This document shows positions 53,739-63,699 of a stretch of DNA of 64,000 nt, one piece after another. Each line of letters begins with the position of its first letter. Within the stretch, counting starts at the first letter, position 1. The notes under the pieces are model-generated. The model searched no databases. It had not been told where the DNA came from and was given only the letters and a program-made list of their open reading frames with translations. Origin of the DNA: Euglena gracilis. Lineage: Eukaryota; Euglenida; Euglenophyceae; Euglenales. The stretch spans positions 79,046,474 to 79,110,473 of the forward strand of contig CP154956.1 in the NCBI GenBank assembly GCA_039621445.1, given 5' to 3'. The translations under genes and the position numbers were made by a program.

Positions 53739-55072
53739 CTACCGTCTCGCCGCCCTTTGGGCGGCCAAACAAGCCAAGAACTCATGGGTTGGAGGGGAAA
53801 TGAGTCTTCGTTTTTTTCAATTGGGGCGACGGCAGTACAGTTGGTGTTTTTTGGGACCCCCCCTGTACATTTGGGATTTCGGGACCCCCCCCCCCCCCTA
53901 CGGGGGAAAAAATTGGAGGCCGAAAAAATTGATTGGGAAGAAATTGTGTACAGAAATCCTACCAATTTTTCCGGCCTTTTTTGAAAATCCTGCCTCAAAA
54001 ATTTCAAAATCACCCTTTTTCCAGTCATCTTGCAAACAAAACCTGCCAATTTTTTCCGGGCCGTTTTCAGGTTTGGCGCCAATTTTTTTCGGCTTCCAAT
54101 TTTGTCGGTTCTAATTTTATCTAGCTTCAATTCCCTCCCCCCCCCCCCCGGTAGTGCCGACCCCCCCGAGACAGATGAAAATTTTGACACCAAAAATGGC
54201 CTTTTTAGACCAAAAAAAGGCTTTAAATTTTTTTCCGGCGCCTTTGGCGCCGGTTTTTGGCCGATTTTTGAGGGGGGGTTGGCAGTACAGTTGGGACCCC
54301 AGGACCCCCCCCGTGTTGAGACAGTACAGCAAAAAGTGCCAAAAATGCAAAAAAAACTGACCTCGGGACCCCCCCTCCCCCTGCCAACACTCCATTTGGG
54401 GTTGTTGTTGTGAATATCTCCACCGCCGTCTCGCCCTTTGGTGGAAACACGAAACACATGTATCTTGACTAGGCTTCTAACGTTCAATATTTTAAAAGAG
54501 CAAACCATTTCTTTTGACAAATTTTGCTCTTTTTGGGGAGGAATACCCTCACCCCCCCTCAAAGTGTCCCCCGGTCAAAGTAGCCAAAAAGTTTTGGCAA
54601 ATTTTGGTTTACCCCCCCTCAAAGTGGCCATTTTGCTTCGGCGCCAAAGGCGCCGAAGGCCAAAATTTGACCCCCCCCCCCAAAGTGTCCCCCCTCCCAA
54701 AGTGGCCATTTTGGGGTCCCACAAAACCCAGAGGGTGGCCACTTGGGGGGGGGGTATTTTTGGGAAATTGCACTACCGTCCAACCGCCCTTCGGGCGGCA
54801 ATATATTTTTTGTTCCATACAAAATGGCCCGGAGGGGGCGGGTGTTGGGAGGCAACCTCTTTTTTCGCATTTTGCACTCGTTTGAAGTCCCAAAACACAA
54901 AAGGCAACACCGTCTTGCTGCCCGTTGGCAGCTTGAAAGCTTTCAATCAAATTGTGATGGTGTCAAAATGTCAAATTGTCATGATGTCAAAAAATTGCCA
55001 CATTTTCTTTGTCACGTTCAATGCCTTCTTTCAAAAAATTGCTACCGTCTCGCCACCCTTCGGGCGGCAAAA
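53739..55072 (-). repeat. Hairpin-module family H, minus-strand copies
   Basis: Hairpins followed by (G/T)GACGGTARYG on the minus strand at 53739-53770, about 54424-54446 (degenerate), 54773-54800, 54908-54933 and 55045-55072. Stems include GCCGCCC/GGGCGGC, CCGCCC/GGGCGG and GCTGCC/GGCAGC. Sequence between modules (ATTTTGYRTGGARCAAAAAA, TGCAATTTYCCAAAAA) matches the plus-strand copies at 56240-56700, so this is one repeat family with a hairpin about every 150 bp. Confidence 0.65.
54546..54754. mobile_element. MITE family M7, copy 2, TA duplication
   Basis: CCCTCACCCCCCCTCAAAGTG...GTGGCCACTTGGGGGGGGG with TA on both sides (54544-54545; 54755-54756). The centre is TTCGGCGCCAAAGGCGCCGAA. It interrupts the H family. 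Confidence 0.7.
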
Positions 55073-55429
55073 AGAAAACAACACATACAAACAGGGGTTG
55101 GTAACAGGGGTTTTTTCAGTCGTGGACCCGGGGGGGAGGGGCGGTGGGATGGGTGGGTCCGGCCGACCCCCCCCCCCCGGGGGGGGCCCTAGGGGGGAGT
55201 GGGATATACTTTTCGGTGCCGAAAATTTTTGAAAAAGTGCTATTTTTGGAATTTTTCTGTTTATGGCTGGCGCTAACTTCGCTTCTGGCCCAGGTTCTCG
55301 CCCCCCCCCCCCGAGAAAAATTGTTTCTACACCGATGGACATTTTTCGCGTTTTTCTACAAATGCTTGAATCATGACCACAAATTTCAGGGCAGGCATTT
55401 GGCGGGCTCTAAAAAAGGCTTTAAACAAA

Positions 55430-55770
55430 TTGTGCCCAAGCCCGGATTTCAGCTTGAAAACGGGTTCAGGGGGCCCCCTTTGGGGGCCCCCTTTCTGAAC
55501 CCGGTTTCTGTGACAAGAACTGTGTTTGGGCCAAGTGTTAGGGGGGGCCTGGGGGCGGGGACCGCGGTGCCGAAAGCGCCGTGGTCGCCCCCAGGCCCCC
55601 CTAAAACCCCAGACTTTTCTATGCACAAAATTGTGGCTAAGCCCGGATTTCAGCCTGAAACCGTGTTTGGGCGAAGATTTAAGACTTTTAAAGTCTCAAA
55701 ATCGGCCCAAACACGGTTTCAGCTTGAAATCCGGGCTTAGCCACAATTTTGTGCATAGAAGACTTATCAA
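55430..55770. mobile_element. Foldback element F2, long copy
   Basis: It contains AAGCCCGGATTTCAGC three times in two orientations, a near-perfect palindrome CCGTGTTTGGG ... CCCAAACACGG around GACTTTTAAAGTC (about 55657-55713), and a GGGGGCC/GGCCCCC pair. It is related to the insert at 44187-44362. Confidence 0.7.
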
Positions 55771-55837
55771 AAATGACATTTTCGCCATTTTCGACCAAAA
55801 ATTGCTCCTTTGTGGTGAATTTCAAGTGGGGGTGTAC

Positions 55838-56090
55838 CCCCCCCCACGACCCCCCCCCCCCCCCACACCAGGAGGGTTTCCGCATCCCAATTGGAGCCAC
55901 CTAATTAGGAATTGGCACCCAAATTAGGAATCAAAATTGCCAAGAATGTGTCATAAATTCCTAATTGGATCTATTTCTGGACCCAAAAGTTCTAAGGTCA
56001 CATGTGATGTTGTATGTGAGGTCACACCGGTCACACGTGACCCGTCAAAGCTGCCATATTCCCCCCGCGACCCCCCCCCAACCCCCTTCG
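55838..56090. mobile_element. MITE family M4, diverged copy
   Basis: It starts GTGGGGGTGTACCCCC. The interior TTAGGAATTGGCACCC and ATTCCTAATTGG match other M4 copies; the right end is changed and no duplication is visible. Confidence 0.5.
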
Positions 56091-56239
56091 GTGTAGGAAC
56101 AGTTTTTTACCGGGGGAGGGAGGGCGAGCCAAAAAATTTTTTTTCGGTGGGAAGCACAAATTGGCAAGCCTGCCTAGTGGTGTAGAAACAATTTTTTCTG
56201 GGGGGGGGCGAGATCCTTGACAAGACTAAGTGTTTTTTT

Positions 56240-56700
56240 TTCGTTGCCAAAGGGCGGCGAGACAGTAGCGCTTTTTTTGTTGAAAGATGGCACTAAACGT
56301 GACAAAAAAATGTTGCAATTTTTTGGGGGGTATTTGCCCGTCCCCGACACCCGCGTCCCCCTCGCGTCCCAGATTTTTTTTCGTCTACAAAAGGAAAAAC
56401 ACACACCAATTTCAGAGGCGTCAAAGAAAACGTGTGGGGGCCACATTTTCCCCCCGCATCCCCCCCGCCCATCCCAAACCACCCCCTTGACTCCATGGCA
56501 CAAATCCATCACACTTTGGAAGCTTTCAAGCCGCCAACGGGTGGCAAGACGGTGATGCCTTTTGGTATTTCAAACGGGTGCAGAATGCGAACAAGGAGAC
56601 GGTAATGAGGTTTCCTCCCAAATCCCGCCCTCTCCGAGCCATTTTGCGTGGAGCAAAAAACCAATTGCCCGAAGGGCGGCTGGACGGTAATGCAATTTTC
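56240..56700 (+). repeat. Hairpin-module family H, plus-strand copies
   Basis: Modules at 56240-56268 (TTGCCAAAGGGCGGC-GAGACAGTAGCGC), 56525-56556 (GCCGCC-AAC-GGGTGGC-AAGACGGTGATGCC) and 56664-56692 (TGCCCGAAGGGCGGC-TGGACGGTAATGC). It is inverted relative to 53739-55072. Confidence 0.65.
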
Positions 56701-56939
56701 CAAAAACCTTCCCCAAAAGGAGCCAAATTTGTTAGTAGAAATGGTGTGCTCTTCAGAAATTTGAATGTTAGAAGCCAAGTCAATTTTAAGGGCTTCAATT
56801 CCGGACATTTTGATTCCACCATTTTGAGAAAATTTGAAAAAAGTGATTTTGACCCCCGAAAAGGACTTTCAAACTAACCTGGGAGCCAAAATTTTTGTTC
56901 AGTTTTGTTCGGGCCATTTTGTACACTTTTTCCACTGTC

Positions 56940-57310
56940 CGACTTAGCTGTTTTGGGCCAAAAAAAATCGAAAAAAATCGAAATTTCTTTTGCCCAGAGG
57001 CATGTTTTTAGGCCTCCCGGACCCCAACAAAGGCCTCCTGGACCCCAACAAAGTGTTTTCGAGCCGAAAAAGAGCGTTTTTCGACCCGCCAGCGCCCCGT
57101 TTTGGGCCCGAAATCAATGGACTTAAAGTGATTTTCCGGTCAAAAAAGTCGAAAAAAATCGAAAAAAAAATCGAATCAATGTTTTTTTCTCCTCCCGTAC
57201 CCGGAAAACCTTTTTCTGAACCCATAATGAGTGTTTTTCGACCCGCCAGCGCCTCGTTTGGACCGCCAACCCATTGACTTTGGGTCAAAAATGGTCAAAA
57301 AAGTCGAGAG
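56940..57310 (-). repeat. 163-bp satellite, diverged inverted fragment
   Basis: Two units with CGACCCGCCAGCGCCCCG and CCCATTGACTTTGGGTCA. Substitutions and a small internal duplication (GGCCTCCYGGACCCCAACAA) suggest greater age. Confidence 0.7.
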
Positions 57311-57546
57311 AAATCCATTAAAACAGGTATGGGGTGTTTGGGGGGGTTAACATTTCATATAACGGGTGTATGGGGGTTTTCATTTCATTAATTTTCAGAA
57401 ATTACCGTAAAATCACTGGAAACCACCGTAAAATTGCAAGAGTGTAATTTGCAAATTATACATTACGCGGAATTTCCAATGCTAGTCCTTTCGGCCTTCC
57501 ATGACATGTAGGTCCCATTAAGAGCTCAGCACTATTCTATATCGAG

Positions 57547-58675
57547 AACTGTGTCCCAAACGCCGGTTCGGGCGTGAAACCTATGCCTGGGACGCCGGTT
57601 CGGGCTACCGCCCGATCCGGCGTCCCAGGCACAGGTTTCACGCCCGAACCGGCGTTTGGGACATAGTTTTTGAAACCGTGTGTCGGGGGCTCTGGTTTCA
57701 CGCCCGTCTGGCGACGCACGGTCATGAAATGCTATTCTTAACAGGTTTTTCTTGATGTACGCCGACCAGGTCACTACCGTATGCACCAATGCGCTGGCCC
57801 AACCCCCCACACCAGCAGAATTTTTGGCTGGTCTTGAGGCTGCCGCCGCACCTCGGGAAACTCCAGCAGCCCACTCACTTTTGTTTGGGGATACGTTTGT
57901 CAACAGTTGTCCTCGTGGTGGTCTTGCAAAAGGTAAAATGGTGGCGCTTTCAGCTGCCCGGGATTTCCAAAAAGTTTGCGAGCTGCGTGGGGCAACGTTT
58001 GACAAACTGGACGACTGGCTCTTGGCATTTGCTTTTTGGACGGTAAAGGTCACGCGCCTTTTTGATCACGGTGACGAGAAGCAGCAGGCAGCCGCCGTCC
58101 AACGCAAAGAAATTTGTGCCAATGCCAAGGTCCAGGATCGGTCCTGGTATCCCTCCACGTTGACCACCATGGTCCGATCACCGGGGCCCCGAACCCCTTC
58201 CGCACCGCGATTGCGGTGAACTGCGACCAGCCGAAGGAGGTCAAATCCGAGGACGCCGGCGACGCGTGCGTGGCGGCAAGCGTAAAGTACTTTGCGACGT
58301 CTGCCACCTGCCGTGGCATTTTGTTTGTGCGGGTTTGGTGATCCCCCCCCGTTACGGCTCCTGGGTGTGCCCTGATTGTAAGTAAGTGACCGTTCCGTGT
58401 CCTTGTCGGCATAACGTTTGCCCTCGTTTATCGTTGCGGCTGTGGTACTGTGCTGTTTGACTAGCAATCCTCTCCGATATCCCTGTTAAATTGTTGTTGC
58501 CGTTTCTTTCGCAACTCAGACTCGCAACTCACACCGATTTTCACCTCGCTTCAAGCTTTGGTTCCGTTGCCCAGTTGATTCAGTCCCACACACCGGTTTC
58601 CTGCCCGAACCGGCGTCCCAGACGCCGGTTCGGGCGTGAAACCAGAGCCCCCATACACGGTTTCAAAACATAGTA
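57547..58675 (+). mobile_element. Inverted-repeat element carrying a PHD-like ORF
   Basis: The left side is a foldback with about 60-bp arms (57547-57668). Next to it, TTTTTGAAACCGTG and CTCTGGTTTCACGCCCG (57660-57706) are inverted at 58631-58673. The right side has its own perfect 14-bp hairpin CCCGAACCGGCGTC (58604-58634). The element abuts a fragment of the composite end module (AGAGCTCAGCACTATTC, 57520-57536). Confidence 0.6.
57752..58385 (+). pseudogene. ORF with C-terminal PHD-like zinc motif, one frameshift
   Basis: The first part (frame 2, MMYADQVTTVCTNALAQ, ending near 58170) is Ala/Glu-rich and helical, with DKLDDWLLAFAFWTVK. The coding signal then passes to frame 3 (RRRRVRGGKRKV) and ends CDVC-HLPWHFVC-AGL...SWVCPDCK followed by TAA at 58383-58385. 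C-x2-C, H-x2-C, then W-x-C-x2-C is the second half of a PHD finger, a fold that commonly binds histone tails. The first two PHD cysteines are not clear. PHD fingers are known in ORF1 proteins of some CR1-like retrotransposons, so this may be a transposon ORF1 or gag. Two candidate indel sites lie in GGGGCCCC near 58185. Confidence 0.5.
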
Positions 58676-58689
58676 TTTGTAAGTGGCAA

Positions 58690-59890
58690 ATTCCTGATGA
58701 ATCCAAACCCCTTGAACTTTTTTGAATCCTGAATCGGGTTCAGAGTGGGGTCGCGGGGGCTTCGCGGGGGAAACACCCCCATGGGGGGATCTCTCAATTT
58801 TGGGGGCTATGGGTCCAGCCCTCAAAAAACCCATTTGGGATTTGCAACGTGAACCAACCCACTATAATGCACAAAAGCCTTTTGGTCTTATTGTAATGTA
58901 TTCTCAAGGAGGACAAAAAAAAGAGACAACGCCCGATGTAGCACATCTCATAAAGGATGGGCTTTTCTTCTCGCCGGGCGGCCATTCTCAATAATGGGGG
59001 GGGTCCAAAAATTCTCCCCAGGCAGGCATTTTCTCAATTATGGAGGGATCAGTTATGGAGGGGGGTGTTACTCAAAATATCAACAAATTTGACGTTTTAG
59101 AACCCAAATGTCCAAAAAAAATCCAGAAAATGGCCAAACTCGCATTTTAAGGGCATGTTTAAAACCAATCCACTTGCAAGATTTTTGTCCAAGGTAAGGA
59201 AATCTAGTTCAGCCCATGGTTGCCAGCTTGATTTTTTTTTTTGGACGCTGCCGAAATCCCGGGGGGGCCCCCCCCCCCCCCCGACCCCCACTTTCTACAC
59301 CCCTGCTGACCCCCCCCCCTGGGCGACACCCCCCGCGACCCGTGCACCACCGTGAAGGTCACCGTTGGGTTCGGCAGAGGAGGGGGGGGAAGGGGTTACT
59401 AAAGGAAGGGGGGTTATTCTTTTTTTTAATGTGTTTTAAGTGTTTCCCCCCCAAAAAACACGTTTTTTAAAAAAAACAAAAAAACGGCAACTATGGTACA
59501 GCCTCTGAACCCCCTGAACTGGTCGATCCAATTACCAGGGGGTCCAATTGAAGAAACTCGTTATGAAACACCTTAACCATACTTCGAAAAAAAACTGCCA
59601 AAAATGTTCAAAAACATCCAAAAATGCAAAAAAATGCAATTTTATGACTTTTTTCATTTTTTTGTGCAAGGAAGTTTTTGGAAGAAAGGACCCAAAACTT
59701 GCAAAAAATGATTGAAAGTATGCATTAAAATTTTTTTGTGCAAAACCTTGTGGGTGTTTTTTTTGTTTTTTTTTTTAAAATGACATTGTTAAAATTAAAA
59801 AGAAACAAAAAAACACGGACAAGAATTTTTTTGTCATCCCCCAACCTTTTGCCCAACACAAAGGAGTTCAAACTTGAAAGCAACGATTGA
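58690..59890. other. No gene found; A/T and C/G runs
   Basis: An apparently low-copy stretch with runs of T and C. CCGACCCCCACTTTCTACACC at 59280 recurs at 61647 with neighbouring GGGGGGGCCCCCCC, suggesting a small dispersed repeat. Confidence 0.35.
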
Positions 59891-59896
59891 AATGGG

Positions 59897-60169
59897 GTGA
59901 AACAAATTCCACACACCCAAGGATGTACACCAGCAGAGATATCTTGGCCCAAATATAATGCCCAAACTTTTGGCGTCAGTCGTGAAAGCATTGGAAGAAC
60001 TTTGGAGATTATTGGGCACCCAAGCATACATACTTGGACAATTGTTGGGTCCCCCAAAACAACGCCAGATGGTCTTGAAAAAAGTGAAAAAGCCGATGTG
60101 GTTGACGAAAAATGGCCGTATCTCGTGCTAGGTGGTGAGCTGCGTGGAAACCAAAATACCAGTAGATAG
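59897..60169 (+). other. Unassigned open frame fused to a satellite-related unit
   Basis: The first 70 residues (KQIPHTQGCTPAEISWPKYN, SRESIGRTLEIIGHPSIH) have ordinary protein composition. The frame then enters the CTCGGGCT unit (TATCTCGTGCTAGGTGGTG). It is probably an exon-like fragment cut by the repeat; function unknown. Confidence 0.3.
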
Positions 60170-60179
60170 AGCGTTCCAT

Positions 60180-60426
60180 GGAGGTTCGGCAGCCACCCCC
60201 CCCCCCCCGGTAGTCGGACCCCCTCGGCACGGCAAAATGGGGACCCCTCCCCCTGGTCAACCAACCCCCTCGGCACGGCATACCGAACCATACCAATAAA
60301 TTTTCCTTTGGGAAATTCCGGCTGTCCGCCACGGTGGACCCGGACTGACCCCTCGGCACGGCAAAATGGGGACCCCCCCCCATGGTGGCCGAGGGTCCTC
60401 GTCAAACGTAAACGTGCCAAACCTCC
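60180..60426. mobile_element. MITE family M5, copy 2
   Basis: GGAGGTTCGGCA...TGCCAAACCTCC. It splits the unit GCGTTCCAAGGGCTTCAATT, seen intact at 30203 and 27307. Confidence 0.75.
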
Positions 60427-61430
60427 AAGGGCTTCAATTTAGGTCTCCGGACATTTCCTTTGATTTTGCATCATTTTCGAGAAATTTTGAAAACATCGAT
60501 TTTTGGCCCCGAAATGGCAGAGTCCAAAGGGGGGGGGCTTATCTAGGGGGCGGTCCAATCCTACCCAGTTTGGACCCCTTCACGCGTGAACAACTCGGGC
60601 TTGGGGGAGCTGGGGTCATAGGTGTAGGAACAATTTTTTCCCGGGGGGGGGCGAGCCAAAATTCTTTTTTTGGCACAACCAAAATGTATTTTTTCTGTCC
60701 TCCTGGCCCGGAAGGGGCCGAGACGCCAACGTCTCTTTGAAGTCCAAGGAGCCCAGGAGGGGGGAGGGGGGGGGACCCGGACCCCCCCTGTTCACTTCCG
60801 AACTGAACTGGACAAGTTGACTTCCCGGAGGGGGGGGAGGGGTCCGGCGCCGAAGGCGCCAAAATTTTTTGAAAATGCCCTTTTCGGTGTTCGCACGTTG
60901 TTCTGTTTTTCGGTTTTTCCCCGAAGTGAACAAGTACATCCAAGTACACAGGGGGGGGGTCTCGGGACCCCCCTTCCGAAGTGAACTGAACAGGGGGGAG
61001 AGGGGGAGGGGGGGAGGGGGAGTCTGGGGTCCCGAAGTGAACTACCTAGGCTCCAATGCCCCAAAAAATCAAACTAGAAAGTGAAATCATGGGTAGAACC
61101 CCTTTGGAAACCTTCCAACTCAACTCAACTGTCGACTTTGCAACTTGGGGGGGGGGGTTGCAAAGAAGCAATTTTTTTCATTTTGCGCAAATTGTTTTTT
61201 TATTATTATTGAAATTGACCCGCAGAGTTTCCCCAAACTCGGCTGGTCAAGAAAATGGAGGGGGGGGACTCATGGGGAATCAGGTTGTATTCAAACAGCC
61301 AAGGTGAAAGTGGTTTGTGGGGTCCCAAAAAAACAATTAGTATCAAAGGAGGAGAAAAAGTTTGTTTGTGGCCAAAATCAAACATCAAGAAGTGCCATGG
61401 GTTTCAGGGAGGTGAAATGAGCATTTCCTC
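60427..61430. other. Composite-element remnant, then unassigned sequence
   Basis: 60427-60620 is a shortened end region (GTCTCCGGACATTTCCTTTG, CGCGTGAACAACTCGGGC). Beyond it are G runs, the tip CCGGCGCCGAAGGCGCC (60845-60862) and GAAGTGAACT steps repeated in both orientations (60795, 60923, 60977, 61035). No gene recognised. Confidence 0.4.
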
Positions 61431-61435
61431 AAGGG

Positions 61436-61550
61436 CTTCAGTTCGGCCGCCACAGGCGGCCGAGACGGTAATGGATATTGCAGTTTCATTTTCTAGAATT
61501 GTGATTTTAACTGGTAAGGTGGCTGCCGAAGGCAGCCGAGATGGTAACGC
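61436..61550 (+). repeat. Hairpin-module family H, two modules
   Basis: GGCCGCC-ACA-GGCGGCC-GAGACGGTAATGG (61444-61474) and GGCTGCC-GAA-GGCAGCC-GAGATGGTAACGC (61522-61552), 78 bp apart. The stems differ by paired C-to-T and G-to-A changes that keep every base pair. Confidence 0.65.
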
Positions 61551-61664
61551 CCTTTGAACCATTGATCATGTCATTGCAAAGAAAAATATCATACTCATGC
61601 CAAAAAATTTTCTTTCCAATATCCCGGGGGGAGCCCCCCCCCCCCCGACCCCCACTTTCTACAC

Positions 61665-61880
61665 CCCTGCTGGGGGTCAACCCAGGGTGATTCAGAAACT
61701 AGGAATCCAGTCGCTCGCAACTGAAAAAAAATTCTGGGAACGGGGCCAGGATCATGGTGATAATCTGCCGGTTCCCGAGGTGGCCCCGACCAGGGGGGGA
61801 GGGGGGCTTGGACCCCCCCCATTACCCCAGGGGTAAGCTTCGCTCTCACCCATAAAGGGATAAGAGCTCGGCGACCCCCC
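61665..61880 (+). repeat. Solitary composite-element end module
   Basis: GGAATCCAGTCGCTCG, TCATGGTGATAATC and the end hairpin TAAGCTTCGCTC...GGGATAAGAGCTC as at 27510-27695. No satellite attached. Confidence 0.7.
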
Positions 61881-62326
61881 CCCCCCTAAATGACCCCCCT
61901 TTTGTCCGGCCAGGACCCTGGAGGGCCACTTGGGGTGGGGGGTTGAGAAAAAGGGTCTCAGATACCCGCCTCCCAACCCGTTTTTTTTCGGATTTTTTTT
62001 GTTAAATTTGTGTTCTTTGGCATCATTTCTACCAGAAGAAAAACACGCTTTTCTAAACCCCCCAAAATCGGTGTTTTTTTGAAGGCGCTTTTCTTGAATT
62101 TCTTGAAAAAATTTTCATAGTTTGGGCCCGGACCCCAGAGGGTCATTTAGGGGGGGGGCAGTTTGGGGGGTAATGGTAGTTAGGAATCAAAAGTACAAAT
62201 AATTTGTCCCAAATTCCTAGTTGGACTTATTTTTGGACCCAAATGGCACGCAAATTCCTGAAATTTCTAAAATTAATAACACAAATTTCTAAAAAGAGAG
62301 GGGGGGTAGCTTTGGCCTGGGGGGTT

Positions 62327-62461
62327 GTGGGGGTCGACCATGGTCGGCCCATGGTCGCCTCAGTCGCCCTTGGTCGCCCTCGGTCGTGGGGGGTGGGGGA
62401 CCGAGGGCGACCGAGCTTCGGTTGTGGGGGTCGACCAAGGGCGACCATGGTCGACCCCCAC
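62327..62461. mobile_element. Foldback with a perfect 20-bp arm
   Basis: GTGGGGGTCGACCATGGTCG is exactly inverted at 62442-62461. The arms continue as GGTCGCC/GGCGACC steps. Confidence 0.75.
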
Positions 62462-62545
62462 CCCACAACCGGACCCCCCTTTTGCAAGGTTGGTTGCCCT
62501 CGGTCGACCCATGACCGGACACCCCTTCGAAGCCATGTTACCCAT

Positions 62546-62819
62546 CAATTGAAAGGTCTTCTCATGGGCTTTTGACAGATGGCCACAGAATTCAACCTTA
62601 ACGCACGGAGCTCTTATTTTCAGCGATCGTGTATTCCGAGATTTGACGTCTTAATTTGTCGAATCCCACAGCTCAGGTGCCATACAACATGTCAATTGAA
62701 AGCTCTCCCCAAGACCTTTTGGTACAAAACTCAGCCACACTTCACAGAGCTCTGAAAATTGGCGATCGCAATCCCTGTTTGAAAATTTGAAATTCCACTT
62801 TTCAGCTGCATGTTGTCTA
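62546..62819. repeat. ~150-bp tandem repeat, two units, third unit after the insertion
   Basis: Units start TCAATTGAAAGSTCTYC at 62546 and 62694, with GGAGCTCTKATTTTCAGCGAT / AGAGCTCTGAAAATTGGCGAT inside. A third starts TTGGTCGAAAGCTCTTCTCC at 63352, after the 523-bp element. Confidence 0.55.
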
Positions 62820-63342
62820 CATACTTGTAGTTAGTGCGACCGGAAAAAATGTTTCCGTGCGCCGCGACCACCGCAGAGAAGTTTTTTTTGTAACCGGCAG
62901 CGCCGCGGCAAAAAATTTTCTGTGCGCCGCGAATGCCGCGCACAGAAAACACATGGTTTATGTGTACCGCGGAAACTTTTGAAGTTTGTGCCGCGACCAC
63001 CGCGGCAATTGTCTTTTTAAATTGTGTCCCAGATATACTTCCTTTCGGCCCCTTCCCCCACCTGGCTTCTTTGATATTTTCTCGACCATGGTGTGCGCCT
63101 TCCATCAATCTAATTGTTTCCACCAAAAAAATGTTGGGTGACGTTCTTGAGCTCTGGGCAGAATTTTTTTTTGTGCCGGAACCACCGCGGAAAAATTTTC
63201 CCCTTGCGCCGCGACCACCGCGGCAATAAATTTTGCTTGTGCCGCGACAGCCGCGGCGAAAATCTTTCTGTGCGCCGCGACCACTGCGGAATTTTTTTTT
63301 GCGCCGCGGCATGAGCGCCGCAGCGCACTAACTACAAGTATG
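62820..63342. mobile_element. 523-bp hAT-like MITE holding an array of palindromic repeats
   Basis: Perfect 19-bp terminal inverted repeats CATACTTGTAGTTAGTGCG / CGCACTAACTACAAGTATG. Flanks GTTGTCTA and GTTGCCTA form an 8-bp duplication with one mismatch. Inside are ten copies of a short palindromic repeat with consensus GTGCCGCGACCACCGCGGCA (62857, 62896, 62922, 62962, 62988, 63173, 63206, 63239, 63270, 63301), separated by A/T-rich spacers of about 8-165 bp. A 193-residue minus-strand frame (63312-62731) crosses it, but it is low-complexity Arg/Gly/Lys. Confidence 0.75.
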
Positions 63343-63416
63343 GTTGCCTATTGGTCGAAAGCTCTTCTCCAGGGCTTTCAGCAGATGTCCTTAGATTTCT
63401 GCCACGCTGCATGGTA

Positions 63417-63639
63417 ACCCCCCCCCCAAATTACACCCCCCCCCCCGGTGTGTTATTTGGGCACCCGAACTGGGGCCCCAGGGGGGGGGTGTGTTATTTG
63501 GGGGGGGGTGTTATTTTTACATGGAACACCAAAGGAAAACAGGGGGGGGGTGTTATTTGGGCGCTCGAAATCGGCCCCCGAGGGGGGGTGTGTTATTTGG
63601 GGGGGGTGTTATTTGGGGGGGTGTTATTGGGGGGGGGGT
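63417..63639. mobile_element. MITE family M9 (ACCCCCCCCCAAAT / GTTATTTGGGGGG), TA duplication
   Basis: ACCCCCCCCC at the left and GGGGGGGGGT at the right with TA on both sides (63415-63416; 63640-63641). GGTGTGTTATTTGGGG recurs five times inside. Confidence 0.6.
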
Positions 63640-63699
63640 TATTCTTTTTCAGAAAGTCCCCAAAATTGGCCAAAGAAATTATTGCACAAAAAACTGCAA

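Noticed and set aside
62731-63312. 193-residue Arg/Gly/Lys-rich frame across the 523-bp MITE
   Set aside because: It simply reads the palindromic repeats and A/T spacers; no domain and the frame crosses the element's end.
62857-63326. CRISPR array
   Set aside because: Repeats are irregularly spaced and imperfect, spacers are A/T-rich filler, there are no cas genes, and it lies inside a transposon with terminal repeats in a eukaryotic context.
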